From Prochlorococcus marinus XMU1411 (lineage in GTDB: Bacteria; Cyanobacteriota; Cyanobacteriia; PCC-6307; Cyanobiaceae), in the NCBI RefSeq assembly GCF_017696075.1, contig NZ_JAAORI010000003.1:620001-684000 (forward strand): DNA of 64,000 nucleotides, read 5' to 3'. Position 1 is the stretch's first letter; each line of letters begins with the position of its first letter. The notes under the pieces are model-generated. The model worked only from the letters and a program-made list of their open reading frames with translations. It was not told the DNA's origin and made no database searches. This document shows, in pieces, positions 51,947 through 62,010 of the stretch. The translations under genes were made by a program, and so were the position numbers.

Positions 51947-52965
51947 TACTCTATTCGTGGATCTAAATATGCGATTAAAATATCCACTAAGAGATTTAAA
52001 GAGACTATGAGCATAGAGGTAAAAATTACAATTCCTTGAACCAAGGTATAGTCTCTTTGAGAAATAGCTTCATGTAATCTTAAAGCTATACCTGGCCATG
52101 AAAAAGTTACCTCGAACAATAGAGCACCTCCTGCTAATGAGGCCATAGTCAAGCCAGAAATAGTGACGATTGGCAATAGAGCATTAGGCAATGCATGGTT
52201 TAATAATATTTTTTTCCTTGATATTCCTCTACATATAGCAGCATTTACATAATCACTTTTTAATGTCTTATCCAAATTTACTCTTAATGAGCGGCTGAAT
52301 ATACCACTTAATAAAAAGCCAAGGGTAATCGAAGGAAGAGCGAGATGATAAAGACTATCTTTCAAAGCAATAATATTATTTGAAATAATACTATCTAAAA
52401 CTAGAAAACCTGTAATTTGAGGTTGTTGATGAAATATTGGAAATCTACCGCCAATTGGGGAAATATTAAAAAACACAGAAAATAATAATTGCGCTAACAT
52501 TGCACCCCAAAAAGGAGGGATCGCATACGTAGCAATTCCTAATATTCTCGCAATATAATCAGTCTTTTTCCCTCTATTTCTTAAGCCTATTAATCCCAGT
52601 GGGAATCCTATTAGTGTGGCACTTAATATTGAAAAGAATCCAAGCTCAAGACTTGCAGGCAATGCCTTAATAATAATATTTAGGACTGGCTCTTGGGTAC
52701 TAAGAGATTGACCGAAATCTAAGTGCAATATATTTTTAATATATGTAAAGTATTGATTTATTAAAGGTTCATTTAACCCCAATTTATTTCTTAGAAATTC
52801 CCTAGAAACCTCATCTGCACCAGATCCAAGTATGGCATCAACAGGATCGCCAGGAGCAACTCTTAATAAAATAAAAACTAATGAAGAAATAATCCATAAC
52901 ATTATCGGTATTAACGAAATTTTTAATAGGGAATAATTTAGTAGTTTATTTAAATTTCTACTCAT
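51943..52965 (-). CDS. Peptide/nickel ABC transporter permease (DppB type)
   Basis: A 340-residue permease with about six membrane segments and a conserved ABC loop (CRGISRKKILLNHALPNALLPIV). RVAPGDPVDAILGSGA is the typical N-terminal motif of DppB/OppB/NikB. It overlaps the upstream binding-protein gene by 8 bp. The second permease and the ATPases are not in this window, so the complete importer must be assembled from genes elsewhere. Confidence 0.9.
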   Translation of the reverse strand: MSRNLNKLLNYSLLKISLIPIMLWIISSLVFILLRVAPGDPVDAILGSGADEVSREFLRNKLGLNEPLINQYFTYIKNILHLDFGQSLSTQEPVLNIIIKALPASLELGFFSILSATLIGFPLGLIGLRNRGKKTDYIARILGIATYAIPPFWGAMLAQLLFSVFFNISPIGGRFPIFHQQPQITGFLVLDSIISNNIIALKDSLYHLALPSITLGFLLSGIFSRSLRVNLDKTLKSDYVNAAICRGISRKKILLNHALPNALLPIVTISGLTMASLAGGALLFEVTFSWPGIALRLHEAISQRDYTLVQGIVIFTSMLIVSLNLLVDILIAYLDPRIEY

Positions 52966-54529
52966 TAATTAACTCAAGATCACTCAATGAAATTATTCCT
53001 GCACCATTAAAAATAGGTTTTGATATTTTATTTTGAGACCATGCTTTTTGAGAGGATATCCAAATAGGAATATAAGGTATTGAACTTGCTGCTATTTTTT
53101 CAATTTCAACAAGTTTTTCTAATCTTTTAATACCACTTATTTTTTCACTCTCAAGAAATAAACTTTCCACTTTATTAGATCCCCAAAAACTACCGCTGTA
53201 AACGGATTCTCCTTTTTTACATATACCATCAACTATTTCATTACAACTTAAAAGAGGGGTGAGATAGGCCTCGGGATCTGAATAAGCCCCAGTCCAATCG
53301 AGAAGAACTGCCGTATAAATTCCTAAACTTAGATTCTTATAAACTGTTGTAGATTCAACCCCATTAAGTTCAATATCAATACAATCTTTCAAAGAACTTT
53401 TAATTTCTTCTTGCCATGTCAGAGCAATAAGCTTGTCAGCTGGTACATTCGATCTATAAGTAAGGGGTATTTTTAGAATATTTCCATTGCAATAATTTTC
53501 TTCTTGCAATAATCTTCTCGCCTCTAAATAATCATATTTAGGCCACAGTTCTTGATTATTTTTTTTTAATATCGGAGGAATAATTGATCTAGATGGCTTC
53601 CTTAATCCATAACTTACTTTCTCACTAATCAATTTTCTATTAAGACTTTTTGCCAAAGCCAGTCTTAAATTAAGATTACTTAAGGGATAAGAACTAGTTT
53701 TAAGGCTTATAAAACTTAATTCGGTGAAAGGGCTATTACCTTCATTAAACTGTTTATTTTTACTTAAATTATTTAAACTTTTTCTCTGACTATCATCAAT
53801 TGAGTTTGATAAAAGCACATCAATTTGTTTACTTTTTAAAGCCCCAAAAAGAGAAGATGAATTTGAATATCCCACAAAATTAACGCCCTTATTTAAGGGC
53901 TTTTCACCCCAATAATTTAAATATGGTTCAATTGATTGAACTTCATTAGAAAAACTGGTCAGCACATACTTCCCAGTACCAACGAATTTTTCATTTAGAA
54001 ACTTATCAGAATATTTTTTGTAAAATGTAGGAGATATTGGAGTTAAATTTACTGATGTGAGTAAACCATTTAAAGAACTTGATGGTTTATTCAAATTTAT
54101 TATGACTGAATATTCACTTGGAGTTTCTATTGATTTAATCTTATTTCCTAAAATATAATTCATCGTTCCAATTCTTTTGAATCTATCAAAAGTAAATTTT
54201 ATAGCATTTGAGTTGAATGCAGTTCCATCGTGAAAAAAAATATTCTTTCTTAAATTGATAGTTAATTGAAGTCTATCCTTTGAAATAATTGGCATCCCCA
54301 AGGCCAATTCAGGGATTAATTCTCCATCAGAATTTAATTCATATAATGTGTCTCCTAGAGAACTGATTAATTGAATTGCTTTAAGAGTATTTGCTCTAGC
54401 TGGATCTAAAGATTCAATTTTTCCTGAACTTGCTACTATGATTTTTTTAGATATTCTTTTTGAGCCGCAAGAATTCTGTAAAAAAGAAATTAAAATAATA
54501 AATATTGATAAAACAAATTTATTTTTCAT
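52958..54529 (-). CDS. Peptide/nickel ABC transporter substrate-binding protein
   Basis: A 523-residue family 5 solute-binding protein. A lipoprotein-like signal (about 1-21, with Cys after QNS) is followed by SLDPARANT and FHDGTAFNSNAIKFTFDRFK, both standard motifs of the family. It would bind peptides or a metal complex in the periplasm and feed the adjacent DppB-type permease. Its gene overlaps the upstream small gene by 4 bp (ATGA). Confidence 0.9.
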   Translation of the reverse strand: MKNKFVLSIFIILISFLQNSCGSKRISKKIIVASSGKIESLDPARANTLKAIQLISSLGDTLYELNSDGELIPELALGMPIISKDRLQLTINLRKNIFFHDGTAFNSNAIKFTFDRFKRIGTMNYILGNKIKSIETPSEYSVIINLNKPSSSLNGLLTSVNLTPISPTFYKKYSDKFLNEKFVGTGKYVLTSFSNEVQSIEPYLNYWGEKPLNKGVNFVGYSNSSSLFGALKSKQIDVLLSNSIDDSQRKSLNNLSKNKQFNEGNSPFTELSFISLKTSSYPLSNLNLRLALAKSLNRKLISEKVSYGLRKPSRSIIPPILKKNNQELWPKYDYLEARRLLQEENYCNGNILKIPLTYRSNVPADKLIALTWQEEIKSSLKDCIDIELNGVESTTVYKNLSLGIYTAVLLDWTGAYSDPEAYLTPLLSCNEIVDGICKKGESVYSGSFWGSNKVESLFLESEKISGIKRLEKLVEIEKIAASSIPYIPIWISSQKAWSQNKISKPIFNGAGIISLSDLELINE

Positions 54530-54798
54530 ATTTTGTAATTACTTAATTTTTCTGAAGAATTATTTGAGCAAAAAATTTGAAAAGTTATTTGACTTATTTC
54601 TAAAGCAAATGTTTTTTTAGAATTACAGGCAAAAGGCCACTCTCTCACCCAACAAATTTCTTTACCTATATTTAAACCAATTACTTGAAAAGTCTTATTG
54701 CTATTTTTAATTTTTACACAAGCACCTTTATAAAGGTTTTCAGAAAAAATTAAATTATTATCTTCATTATTATTATCTAACAGTTTTGAATGAATCAT
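54526..54798 (-). CDS. Hypothetical cyanobacterial protein
   Basis: A 90-residue protein from the ATG at 54796-54798; a frame to 54819 adds seven residues. It is a small beta-rich, soluble protein with the segment VKIKNSNKTFQVIGLNIGKEICWVREWPF. Its stop overlaps the start of the binding-protein gene by 4 bp, showing coupled translation. No known family. Confidence 0.55.
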   Translation of the reverse strand: MIHSKLLDNNNEDNNLIFSENLYKGACVKIKNSNKTFQVIGLNIGKEICWVREWPFACNSKKTFALEISQITFQIFCSNNSSEKLSNYKI

Positions 54799-54868
54799 TA
54801 AGATGATAAAACCAAACACTTACTTTCTTCGGTTTACCAAGCTATAAAGAAATTTGCAAACTATTTTT

Positions 54869-56170
54869 TTAAATACAACTTAATTGACTTGCAATAATTT
54901 TGACTTCAATAAGTGAATTTATTTCTTCTTTCGATTTCTCAAAATCTCCATTATTCACCTCATGAGTAATAACGACAATTTCAGCTTTGTCCTCACTTGC
55001 ATCTAATTGAACAATCGATTCGATGGATACATTATTTTTTCCAAAAATATCTCCAATCTTTCCTATTACGCCTGGACTATCAAGACAAATAATTCTAAGG
55101 TAATTTTTTTTATTTATTTGTGACGCTCCGATTATATGACAATTTCTCCAGAAATCGAATGATAATAATGGATCGATTGAATTATTATTTTTTACTGAGG
55201 CAGCATGCAGACTTAATATATCTGATACTACTGATGCAGCAGTTGGGCCACTCCCTGCACCTGGACCATACAACATTATCTCTCCAAGAGGATCAGCCTC
55301 TATCAATAAAGCATTGTTAACGCCCTTTACTGTTGCCAATGGATGAGATTTTGGAATCAAAGAGGGCCCTACCCAAATATTCAAAGCAAGTGATTCATTA
55401 CTATTAATTTGTACCCTTTCGGAGAGCGCTAAAAGTTTTATTTCAAATCCTAATTTATTGGCATATTCGATATCTTTGAGATTAATTTTACTTATGCCTA
55501 CAGTATTTATATCATCTCTTTGAATTTTTCCTCCAAATGCAAGTTCACTAAGAATTGAGATCTTATCAGCAGCATCATGGCCCTCAACATCTGCAGTTGG
55601 ATCGAATTCTGCATAACCAAGGCTTTGGGCCAATTTTAAGGTTTCCTTATAATCAGCTTTCTCATTTGTCATCTTCGAAAGAATAAAATTTGTTGTTCCA
55701 TTTATTATCCCAACCATTTTTTTTATGCTGTTACTTTTTAATGATCTTTTTAAGGGTTCAATTATGGGAATTCCGCCGCAAACTGCCGCCTCTGACAATA
55801 TATAAACTCCCTCTTTAAATGCAGTTTTATATATCTCTTCGCCATATCTTGCAATGACTGCTTTATTTGCGGTAACAACAGATTTACCTACCTTTAATGA
55901 TTGCAGAATAATATCTTTTGCCAAATCAACCCCACCCATTACTTCAACAATTACATCTACAGAGGGGTCATTAATCAATTGAAATGGATCATCAGTTAAT
56001 AAATTATTATCAAGCTCAATATCTCTTTTTTTACTAAGATCTTTAACTGCTATTTTTGCAATTTCTATTTCTTTTAGAATTGGATGGGAATCAACTTCGG
56101 AACTTAATATTTTATAAATCCCTGAACCTACAGTTCCAAAACCTACAATCCCAATTCTACATTTTCTCAT
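54869..56170 (-). CDS. hom: Homoserine dehydrogenase
   Basis: A 433-residue enzyme: the NAD-binding IGIVGFGTVGSGI at about 5-17, the catalytic domain with FDPTADVEGHDAADKI containing the conserved Lys/Asp region, and a C-terminal ACT domain (SPGVIGKIGDIFGKNNVSIESI) that senses threonine. It makes homoserine from aspartate semialdehyde on the way to threonine and methionine. The length is normal. Confidence 0.95.
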   Translation of the reverse strand: MRKCRIGIVGFGTVGSGIYKILSSEVDSHPILKEIEIAKIAVKDLSKKRDIELDNNLLTDDPFQLINDPSVDVIVEVMGGVDLAKDIILQSLKVGKSVVTANKAVIARYGEEIYKTAFKEGVYILSEAAVCGGIPIIEPLKRSLKSNSIKKMVGIINGTTNFILSKMTNEKADYKETLKLAQSLGYAEFDPTADVEGHDAADKISILSELAFGGKIQRDDINTVGISKINLKDIEYANKLGFEIKLLALSERVQINSNESLALNIWVGPSLIPKSHPLATVKGVNNALLIEADPLGEIMLYGPGAGSGPTAASVVSDILSLHAASVKNNNSIDPLLSFDFWRNCHIIGASQINKKNYLRIICLDSPGVIGKIGDIFGKNNVSIESIVQLDASEDKAEIVVITHEVNNGDFEKSKEEINSLIEVKIIASQLSCI

Positions 56171-56208
56171 TTTTTATTTCTTTTGTCATTGAGTTTAATT
56201 TTATATTA

Positions 56209-56634
56209 TTAGACCTCCAAAAATTCATTTGCTTGAGACTGCATTTTCAATAATATGTTTAAAAAACCATTTGATCGTGAAGGAGTTAAGCTTGCTTTCA
56301 AACCAGTATCTTCAATAAATTTCTTATCTATTTTAATAACTTCATTTGGTGTTAATTCATTTAACCCAGTGATTAAAAATGCCAATAAACCCTTTGTTAT
56401 CAGGGCATCAGAATATCCTTCCCAAAATAATTTACCACTTTTAATTTTTGCCTTGACAAAAACTTCTGAAACACATCCTTTAACTTTATTTTCTTCAACA
56501 AGGATTTCACTTTCTGGTTCTTTCAATTTTTTTCCTAACCACAAAATGTATTCATATTTTCTTTTTGGATCTTCTGATTTCTTCAGTTTTTCTAATAATT
56601 TTGATAAGTTATTGTATTTTTCCTGATTTTCCAT
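56209..56634 (-). CDS. sufE: Cysteine desulfuration protein SufE
   Basis: A 141-residue protein. VKGCVSEVFV has the sulfur-accepting Cys54, and the protein ends with the typical helix. SufE takes sulfur from SufS and passes it to the SufBCD scaffold for iron-sulfur cluster assembly. It lies 38 bp upstream of hom on the same strand. Confidence 0.92.
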   Translation of the reverse strand: MENQEKYNNLSKLLEKLKKSEDPKRKYEYILWLGKKLKEPESEILVEENKVKGCVSEVFVKAKIKSGKLFWEGYSDALITKGLLAFLITGLNELTPNEVIKIDKKFIEDTGLKASLTPSRSNGFLNILLKMQSQANEFLEV

Positions 56635-56673
56635 TTTTAAAACTATAAATTAATCACTTTATGAATTTTTTTA

Positions 56674-57231
56674 TTATACAAATATTTCTTTTTCTGTGAT
56701 AAAGCCCGATAAAGGAATATCCCACTTAGCTCTTGTTAATGGAATAGGACTTACACAATTAGAAGTTAATACTCCAATGCATGGAACATTTCTCCAATCA
56801 TTATCTCCCCTTAATTTATCAAAATAACCTCCTCCATAACCTAATCTTGTTAAATTCTTATCAACGGAAAGACAAGGAACAAGTATCATGCTTATCTGCA
56901 AATGACTTAATGGAGAAGAGTTATTTGGACTTAGTATCCCCTCAGAATCTTTGGTAAGAGGCTTTTCATCCCATGGATAAAATAACAACTCTTTTTTACC
57001 TTTACATCTGGGCAAAGCTAAAGTAAATTTTTTCTTGAGACTCCTTATATCTACTTCATTTTTTAGAGGCCAATAAATTGCTATATAACCAATATCTTTA
57101 CATCCCTTCACAAATGAATCAACAAAAAATCTTACATTCTTTTCTACATTTTCTCTTTGTTTAAAGGAAATCCCATCTCTTAGTTTTCTAAACGTATCCC
57201 TCTCCAATTTCTTATTTTCAAAGATCTTCAT
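56674..57231 (-). CDS. 5-formyltetrahydrofolate cyclo-ligase
   Basis: A 185-residue protein. LTRLGYGGGYFDKL is the signature ATP-binding motif, and IYWPLKNEVDI in the first half is also conserved. It converts 5-formyl-THF to 5,10-methenyl-THF. It begins the downstream part of a minus-strand run with ruvC 9 bp upstream. Confidence 0.9.
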   Translation of the reverse strand: MKIFENKKLERDTFRKLRDGISFKQRENVEKNVRFFVDSFVKGCKDIGYIAIYWPLKNEVDIRSLKKKFTLALPRCKGKKELLFYPWDEKPLTKDSEGILSPNNSSPLSHLQISMILVPCLSVDKNLTRLGYGGGYFDKLRGDNDWRNVPCIGVLTSNCVSPIPLTRAKWDIPLSGFITEKEIFV

Positions 57232-57240
57232 ATTAAATTT

Positions 57241-57714
57241 TCAGTTAAAGCCATCTTCATTAAGTTTTGTGAGTGCTATAGCCAATGCATCTGCTGAATC
57301 ATCAGGTTTTGGAGGTTTGTTAAGCTTTAAGTTATACATAACAGCATCAAGAATATCTTTCTTAGATGCCTTTCCAGAGCCAGCAATTGTTAATTTTATC
57401 TGAGCAGGTGAATATTCACTGACATGAATTTTTTTAGAGGCCAACACCATCATAATCACGCCTCTAGCTTGCACCACACTAATGGTAGTGCTTGACCTGT
57501 AAAAGAAAAATTTTTCTACCGCCGCTGCAGTTGGGTTCCAATGATTTATTAATTCATTAAGATCTTGGAATATCTCATAAAGTCTATCTTCTTCTTTTTT
57601 ATCTTTACCTGTCTCAATAACACCGCAATCTAATAATATCTTTCTTTTATTTTCTATTTCAATTATTCCATAACCAACTCTAGCTAATCCAGGATCAATT
57701 CCAATTATTCTCAC
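57241..57714 (-). CDS. ruvC: Holliday junction resolvase RuvC
   Basis: A 157-residue nuclease. [13 protein letters not shown] has the first active-site Asp, AAVEKFFF the Glu, and [10 protein letters not shown] the last two Asp. It cuts Holliday junctions during recombination repair. It lies 5 bp downstream of chlI on the same strand, so they are cotranscribed. Confidence 0.95.
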   Translation of the reverse strand: MRIIGIDPGLARVGYGIIEIENKRKILLDCGVIETGKDKKEEDRLYEIFQDLNELINHWNPTAAAVEKFFFYRSSTTISVVQARGVIMMVLASKKIHVSEYSPAQIKLTIAGSGKASKKDILDAVMYNLKLNKPPKPDDSADALAIALTKLNEDGFN

Positions 57715-57719
57715 TGTTA

Positions 57720-58808
57720 TTAAGCTTCAGCAGACAATTGAAATTTTGAAAGATTTTCTTTTTCATCTAAATCGAATACTTTACAAAAAGCTTGGATGAC
57801 TCTTTCACCTGAATCAACTTGTTCTAGAGGATCTTTTCTTAGCCTATGTCTTAAAGAACAAGAAATAACTCTTGCTATGTCTTCTTCTTGCACTTCAGTT
57901 CTACCTTCAAAGGCTGCAATTGCCCTTGCAGACCTATTTGTAACAATATCTCCACGTAAACCATCAACATCTAGTTCTCCACAGATCGCAGAAATATTCA
58001 ATCTTAGATCATCGTCCATTTGAACAGAATTTAATATTTCTTGTGCTTTAATTACCTTTTGTTGAAGTTCATCCTGTTGTTTCTCAACACTCAATGAAAA
58101 CTCATCAGGATTATCGTCAAAAGAAGTTCTTTGATCTACTACTTGAACTCTTAATTCAGCATCTCTAACTGTCTTAACCTCAACACTCATACCAAACCTA
58201 TCCAATAGTTGAGGTCTTAATTCACCTTCTTCTGGATTTCCTGAACCAATAAGGACAAACCTCGCAGGATGTCGAACTGAAACTCCTTCCCTTTCAACTG
58301 TATTCCATCCAGAAGCAGCCGAATCTAAAAGTACATCAACTAAATGATCATCAAGCAAATTTACTTCATCCACGTATAGTAAACCCCTATTAGCTTTAGC
58401 CAACAATCCAGGTTCAAATGCCTTAACACCTTCACTCAAAGCCTTCTCTATATCAATGGTTCCACAAAGCCTATCTTCAGTAGCCCCTAAAGGTAAGTCA
58501 ACCATAGGTACTTGTTTTCGAATACTCTCTAGATTTTCTCCTTGAGTAAATTTTTCCAAAACTTCTTTACTTTGTAAATCAGGATCAACTAGAGAACTAT
58601 TGTATGGATCATCTTTAACAACCTCGATTGCAGGCAACAAATCAGCTAAGGCTCTTATTGTTGTAGACTTTCCAGTCCCTCTATCACCCATTATCATGAC
58701 TCCACCAATTCTTGGATCAATAACATTTAACAAGAGAGCCAATTTCATTTCTTCTTGACCAATTACTGCTGTAAAAGGAAAAACTCTTCTTTTCTTTGTT
58801 GTAGGCAC
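57720..58808 (-). CDS. chlI: Magnesium chelatase subunit I
   Basis: A 362-residue AAA+ ATPase: Walker [10 protein letters not shown], Walker [11 protein letters not shown], sensor region [21 protein letters not shown]. With ChlD and ChlH it inserts Mg into protoporphyrin IX for chlorophyll. The length matches cyanobacterial ChlI. It is the promoter-proximal gene of the run that continues with ruvC and the cyclo-ligase. Confidence 0.95.
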   Translation of the reverse strand: MPTTKKRRVFPFTAVIGQEEMKLALLLNVIDPRIGGVMIMGDRGTGKSTTIRALADLLPAIEVVKDDPYNSSLVDPDLQSKEVLEKFTQGENLESIRKQVPMVDLPLGATEDRLCGTIDIEKALSEGVKAFEPGLLAKANRGLLYVDEVNLLDDHLVDVLLDSAASGWNTVEREGVSVRHPARFVLIGSGNPEEGELRPQLLDRFGMSVEVKTVRDAELRVQVVDQRTSFDDNPDEFSLSVEKQQDELQQKVIKAQEILNSVQMDDDLRLNISAICGELDVDGLRGDIVTNRSARAIAAFEGRTEVQEEDIARVISCSLRHRLRKDPLEQVDSGERVIQAFCKVFDLDEKENLSKFQLSAEA

Positions 58809-58930
58809 AGTTTTAGTTTTCTTAAATATTCAAATAATCAATAGATGCTACTTCAGAAAATGCTTTTAGTAAATATCCCTGTAGAATTAAAATTACAAGT
58901 TAATAATAACTAATCAAATTTATACTTAAC

Positions 58931-59680
58931 TTAATTTTTTTTTGAATTGTTTAAAAACCAGTTTATTTGATGGACAATTCCTCTTAAAACATTTATTTCG
59001 TGCATTGATGTATTTGCCCTTAAAATCGAATTCTTAAATTTACTGATTTTTGGCTTAGAAGTATGTTTTAAGAGATATCCAACTCGCAAAAGCATTTCCT
59101 CTATCTCCACAAATGTATCATGAACTTCTTTCGATGAAGCTAAGTTAAAAACTTTTAATTCATTATTTAAATTCTTTTTAGAAGACTTATTTAATTCATA
59201 CAAAACTATTGAAACAGCGTGTGAAAGATTTAATGAAGGATTATTCTGAGAAGTTGGGATATTAAAAGTTTTATTTGCCAGAAGCAATTCACTGTTAGTT
59301 AAACCTCTATCTTCTCTTCCAAATATAATTGCTAAATTATTTATCTTCTTAAAGGATGTAGTCCAATCAAATATATCTTCAGAAGATCCAAAAAATGAAT
59401 CTTTCTTTACATCAATTCTTCCACAAGATGCTAGAACTAAATCACAATCGAAAATTGCTTTTTGAAGATCATCAAAAATCTTACAATTTTCAAGAAATTT
59501 TTGACCTTTAAGGGCCATTTTTTTTGCTTCTAAAGAAAATATATCGCATTTCGGAGAAACAATTCTTAATTCATTAACTTCAAAATTACTGCATAATCTA
59601 GCAACGCTCCCTACATTTAAAGGGCCATTTGGTTCAACTAATATTACCTTTAAATTAGAAAAATTTCTTCCCAAAATCAT
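58931..59680 (-). CDS. TrmJ-like tRNA/rRNA 2'-O-methyltransferase (SpoU family)
   Basis: A 249-residue SPOUT methyltransferase. VEPNGPLNVGSVARL (motif 1), IIFGREDRGLTNSEL (motif 2) and IPTSQNNPSLNLSHAVSIVLYEL (motif 3) are all present. By similarity it is the TrmJ type that methylates position 32 of tRNA. Its start overlaps the stop of cytM by 4 bp. Confidence 0.88.
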   Translation of the reverse strand: MILGRNFSNLKVILVEPNGPLNVGSVARLCSNFEVNELRIVSPKCDIFSLEAKKMALKGQKFLENCKIFDDLQKAIFDCDLVLASCGRIDVKKDSFFGSSEDIFDWTTSFKKINNLAIIFGREDRGLTNSELLLANKTFNIPTSQNNPSLNLSHAVSIVLYELNKSSKKNLNNELKVFNLASSKEVHDTFVEIEEMLLRVGYLLKHTSKPKISKFKNSILRANTSMHEINVLRGIVHQINWFLNNSKKN

Positions 59681-60063
59681 TCAAGGCTATGAAGATACTT
59701 TAATAAATTTGACATATTTATAGGATCAATTTCAAAACTTGGCATAGGAGGTGTTAGGCCTCCAGTAACTTGTTTTATTATCTCTTTATCATTCAAACGT
59801 CGAGTTATTGAGTGTAAGTCTGGGCCCACTAATCCTCTTGCTGTAATTCCATGACATCCAACACAATTTATCTTAAAAAGAGCATCTCCTTCCTCAGCAG
59901 AGCCATCAAGCTCAAGAGTTTCAATTATATATTTGTTATTCTCTTGATGATTTAAAAAAAATATTGAGAAACAAATCAATAAAACTCCAAATACAATAAA
60001 AACAATTTTCAAAAATTCTCTTTTAAAGTCTCTTTCTGCTGCAGTTGATGAAGATGTTGACAC
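59677..60063 (-). CDS. cytM: Cytochrome cM
   Basis: A 128-residue protein. It has an N-terminal membrane anchor (about 17-36) and one haem site CVGCH (67-71), with a Met ligand likely in the PPMPSF segment. This layout matches the cyanobacterial cytochrome cM, a low-potential lumen-facing cytochrome. It overlaps the methyltransferase gene by 4 bp and is divergent from petG. Confidence 0.88.
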   Translation of the reverse strand: MSTSSSTAAERDFKREFLKIVFIVFGVLLICFSIFFLNHQENNKYIIETLELDGSAEEGDALFKINCVGCHGITARGLVGPDLHSITRRLNDKEIIKQVTGGLTPPMPSFEIDPINMSNLLKYLHSLE

Positions 60064-60118
60064 AAAAAATAGTCTCTATGTAACAATTGTGAATAAGAAA
60101 TTCAAATAAGGCAAAAAA

Positions 60119-60238
60119 ATGATCGAGCCTCTTCTATGTGGAATTGTTTTAGGTTTAGTTCCAATAACTCTTCTTGGATTATTCGTAAGTGCATGGAATC
60201 AATACAGAAGAGGTTCAGGGATGCTGGACATTGATTAA
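60119..60238 (+). CDS. petG: Cytochrome b6-f complex subunit 5
   Basis: A 39-residue protein from ATG 60119 to TAA 60236-60238. [20 protein letters not shown] is the N-terminus of PetG, with one membrane helix and a short basic tail. It stabilises the b6-f complex in the thylakoid. Its 3' end overlaps the 3' end of rsmD by 24 bp on the other strand. Confidence 0.95.
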   Translation: MIEPLLCGIVLGLVPITLLGLFVSAWNQYRRGSGMLDID

Positions 60239-60814
60239 AAATGTTAATCTTGACTGCCCATAATTTCTTACATCTATAGTTTCCCACAAATTACTTTTTT
60301 TAATAAATAGGTTAGGAGAATGTTCACAAATAACTATTGAATCTTTTTTTAAAAACTCACAATTGAATAATTGATTTAAAACTAATTCATGTAAATCGAC
60401 ATCGTATGGAGGATCTAGATAAACAAAATCAAATTTTAATTTATTTAAATCCATATTTCTAGATGATAAGTTTCTCTCATAATTTGGTTTTGTCCATTTC
60501 AAAACGTCTTTACATATAACTTCGATATCATTTCTCCTGTTCTCTATATTCTCCAACGAGAGTAAATTTTCTAAGCAAATTTTTGAGTTGATTTTATTTT
60601 TTTCAATTGCAAGTATTTTTCTTGCCCCGTGATTATATGCTTCACAAGATATGGCCCCTGTCCCACTAAATAAATCTAACCAGTTACTATTTTCAACTTT
60701 TTTGTTCAATATATTAAATATGGCCTCTCTTACTCTCAAAGTTGTAGGTCTGGTATAAGAATTATTTGGACTTTGGAGTTTTTTACCACCTATTAATCTT
60801 AAGTTTGTCTTCAT
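60215..60814 (-). CDS. rsmD: 16S rRNA (guanine-966) N2-methyltransferase RsmD
   Basis: A 199-residue SAM-dependent methyltransferase. [11 protein letters not shown] and [15 protein letters not shown] at the start, [14 protein letters not shown] as motif I, and VYLDPPYD as the catalytic motif IV are those of RsmD. It methylates G966 of 16S rRNA. It is 13 bp downstream of hisH on the same strand and overlaps petG by 24 bp. Confidence 0.92.
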   Translation of the reverse strand: MKTNLRLIGGKKLQSPNNSYTRPTTLRVREAIFNILNKKVENSNWLDLFSGTGAISCEAYNHGARKILAIEKNKINSKICLENLLSLENIENRRNDIEVICKDVLKWTKPNYERNLSSRNMDLNKLKFDFVYLDPPYDVDLHELVLNQLFNCEFLKKDSIVICEHSPNLFIKKSNLWETIDVRNYGQSRLTFLINVQHP

Positions 60815-60827
60815 CAGTAATTATCAA

Positions 60828-61445
60828 TTATTGAATATTACTAAGCCATCGTCTCAAAAGTTTTTCACCTGTTTTTCCGGATTTTTCCGGATGAAATTGA
60901 CAGGCTAATAAATTATCATTCTCAATCATTGCAGTTAATTTTTCCGAGCCATAATCAACTTGAGCTGCAATAATATTTAGGTCATCTGGGATTGCATGAT
61001 AGGAATGTACAAAATAGACCCAATTATTTAATTCTTCAAGCCCAAATAAAGTATTTTTTTTTGTAGGTAAAAGTTGGCACCAACCCATGTGTGGGATTCT
61101 TTGGTTAACAATATTGGGTATTTTTTGTATTTTTCCTTTTAAAATTCCCAGTCCTTGAACTTTTCCTTCATCACTAGATTCAAAAAGGAGTTGGAGACCT
61201 AAACATATCCCAAAAAAGGACTTCCCACTTTTAATCCAATTTTTTAAATCAGTTATCAAATCAGTATTTATAAGATTATTCATCGCTGGATCAAACGCTC
61301 CAACCCCAGGAAGTATTATCGCCTTACAAAGATTAGAATCATTAGAGTTTTTAATTAATATAATCTCTTCTCCAAGACTTTCTAGAGATTTTGTTACGGA
61401 ATGAATATTCCCCATTCCATAATCTATTAGTCCAATTTTATGCAA
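60828..61445 (-). CDS. hisH: Imidazole glycerol phosphate synthase subunit HisH
   Basis: A 205-residue class I glutamine amidotransferase: oxyanion strand ILPGVGAFD, nucleophile Cys in FFGICLGLQLLF, and His/Glu in CQFHPEKSG. It supplies ammonia to HisF in histidine synthesis. It lies 11 bp downstream of trxA. Confidence 0.95.
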   Translation of the reverse strand: MHKIGLIDYGMGNIHSVTKSLESLGEEIILIKNSNDSNLCKAIILPGVGAFDPAMNNLINTDLITDLKNWIKSGKSFFGICLGLQLLFESSDEGKVQGLGILKGKIQKIPNIVNQRIPHMGWCQLLPTKKNTLFGLEELNNWVYFVHSYHAIPDDLNIIAAQVDYGSEKLTAMIENDNLLACQFHPEKSGKTGEKLLRRWLSNIQ

Positions 61446-61456
61446 AGCTTTTAAAT

Positions 61457-61780
61457 TTATAAATGCTTAGTTAAAGTGCTCGAAAGAGTTGCTTTTGGCA
61501 CAGCACCAACAACGGTATCAACCTTTTGACCTCCTTTAAAGATCATTAATGTAGGAATACTTCTAATTCCGTATTGACTGGCTACATTTGGATTCTCATC
61601 TGTGTTTAATTTAAAAACTTTAATTTTCCCTTCAAAGTCTTTTGAGATTTCTTCTACAACTGGTGCGACCATCCTACATGGTCCGCACCATGGTGCCCAA
61701 AAATCAACCAATACTGGTAGATCACTTTGCAGTACATCCTTGTCAAATGAAGAATCAGTTACGGCTGGAGCTGATGACAT
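61457..61780 (-). CDS. trxA: Thioredoxin
   Basis: A 107-residue thioredoxin with WCGPC (31-35) and the cis-Pro segment [10 protein letters not shown]. It is the standard cytosolic m-type that keeps thiols reduced and regulates enzymes in light. The gene follows Yfr1 on the same strand. Confidence 0.95.
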   Translation of the reverse strand: MSSAPAVTDSSFDKDVLQSDLPVLVDFWAPWCGPCRMVAPVVEEISKDFEGKIKVFKLNTDENPNVASQYGIRSIPTLMIFKGGQKVDTVVGAVPKATLSSTLTKHL

Positions 61781-61871
61781 AATTTAAGTATTCCTTTTTG
61801 AAAATTTAGCAGGCAATTCTTTTAAGTGATGATTTCATTACAGATAAAATAATATAAGTAACAAAATATCT

Positions 61872-61928
61872 AAAAAAGCCCGATTAATCGGGCGATTTAG
61901 TGTGTGAGGAGTATGGGGTTTCCCCCAT
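61872..61928 (-). ncRNA. yfr1: Small RNA Yfr1
   Basis: A minus-strand RNA of about 55 nt. A 5' hairpin (TGGGGTTTCCCCCA at 61914-61927 on the plus strand), then the single-stranded core ACTCCTCACAC (complement of 61902-61912), then a terminator hairpin GCCCGATTAATCGGGC (61878-61893) with a T-run. The order, the core and the place between guaB-type and trxA genes are those of the known cyanobacterial Yfr1. A TATTAT -10-like box lies just upstream. It regulates mRNAs by base pairing with their ribosome binding sites. Confidence 0.9.
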
Positions 61929-62010
61929 CAATTAATAATAACTCCTAAATAGAAATTTTTTCAATTAAAAACTTAATTCACTAAGGTTTTATACTTTTGC
62001 TCTAAATAAA

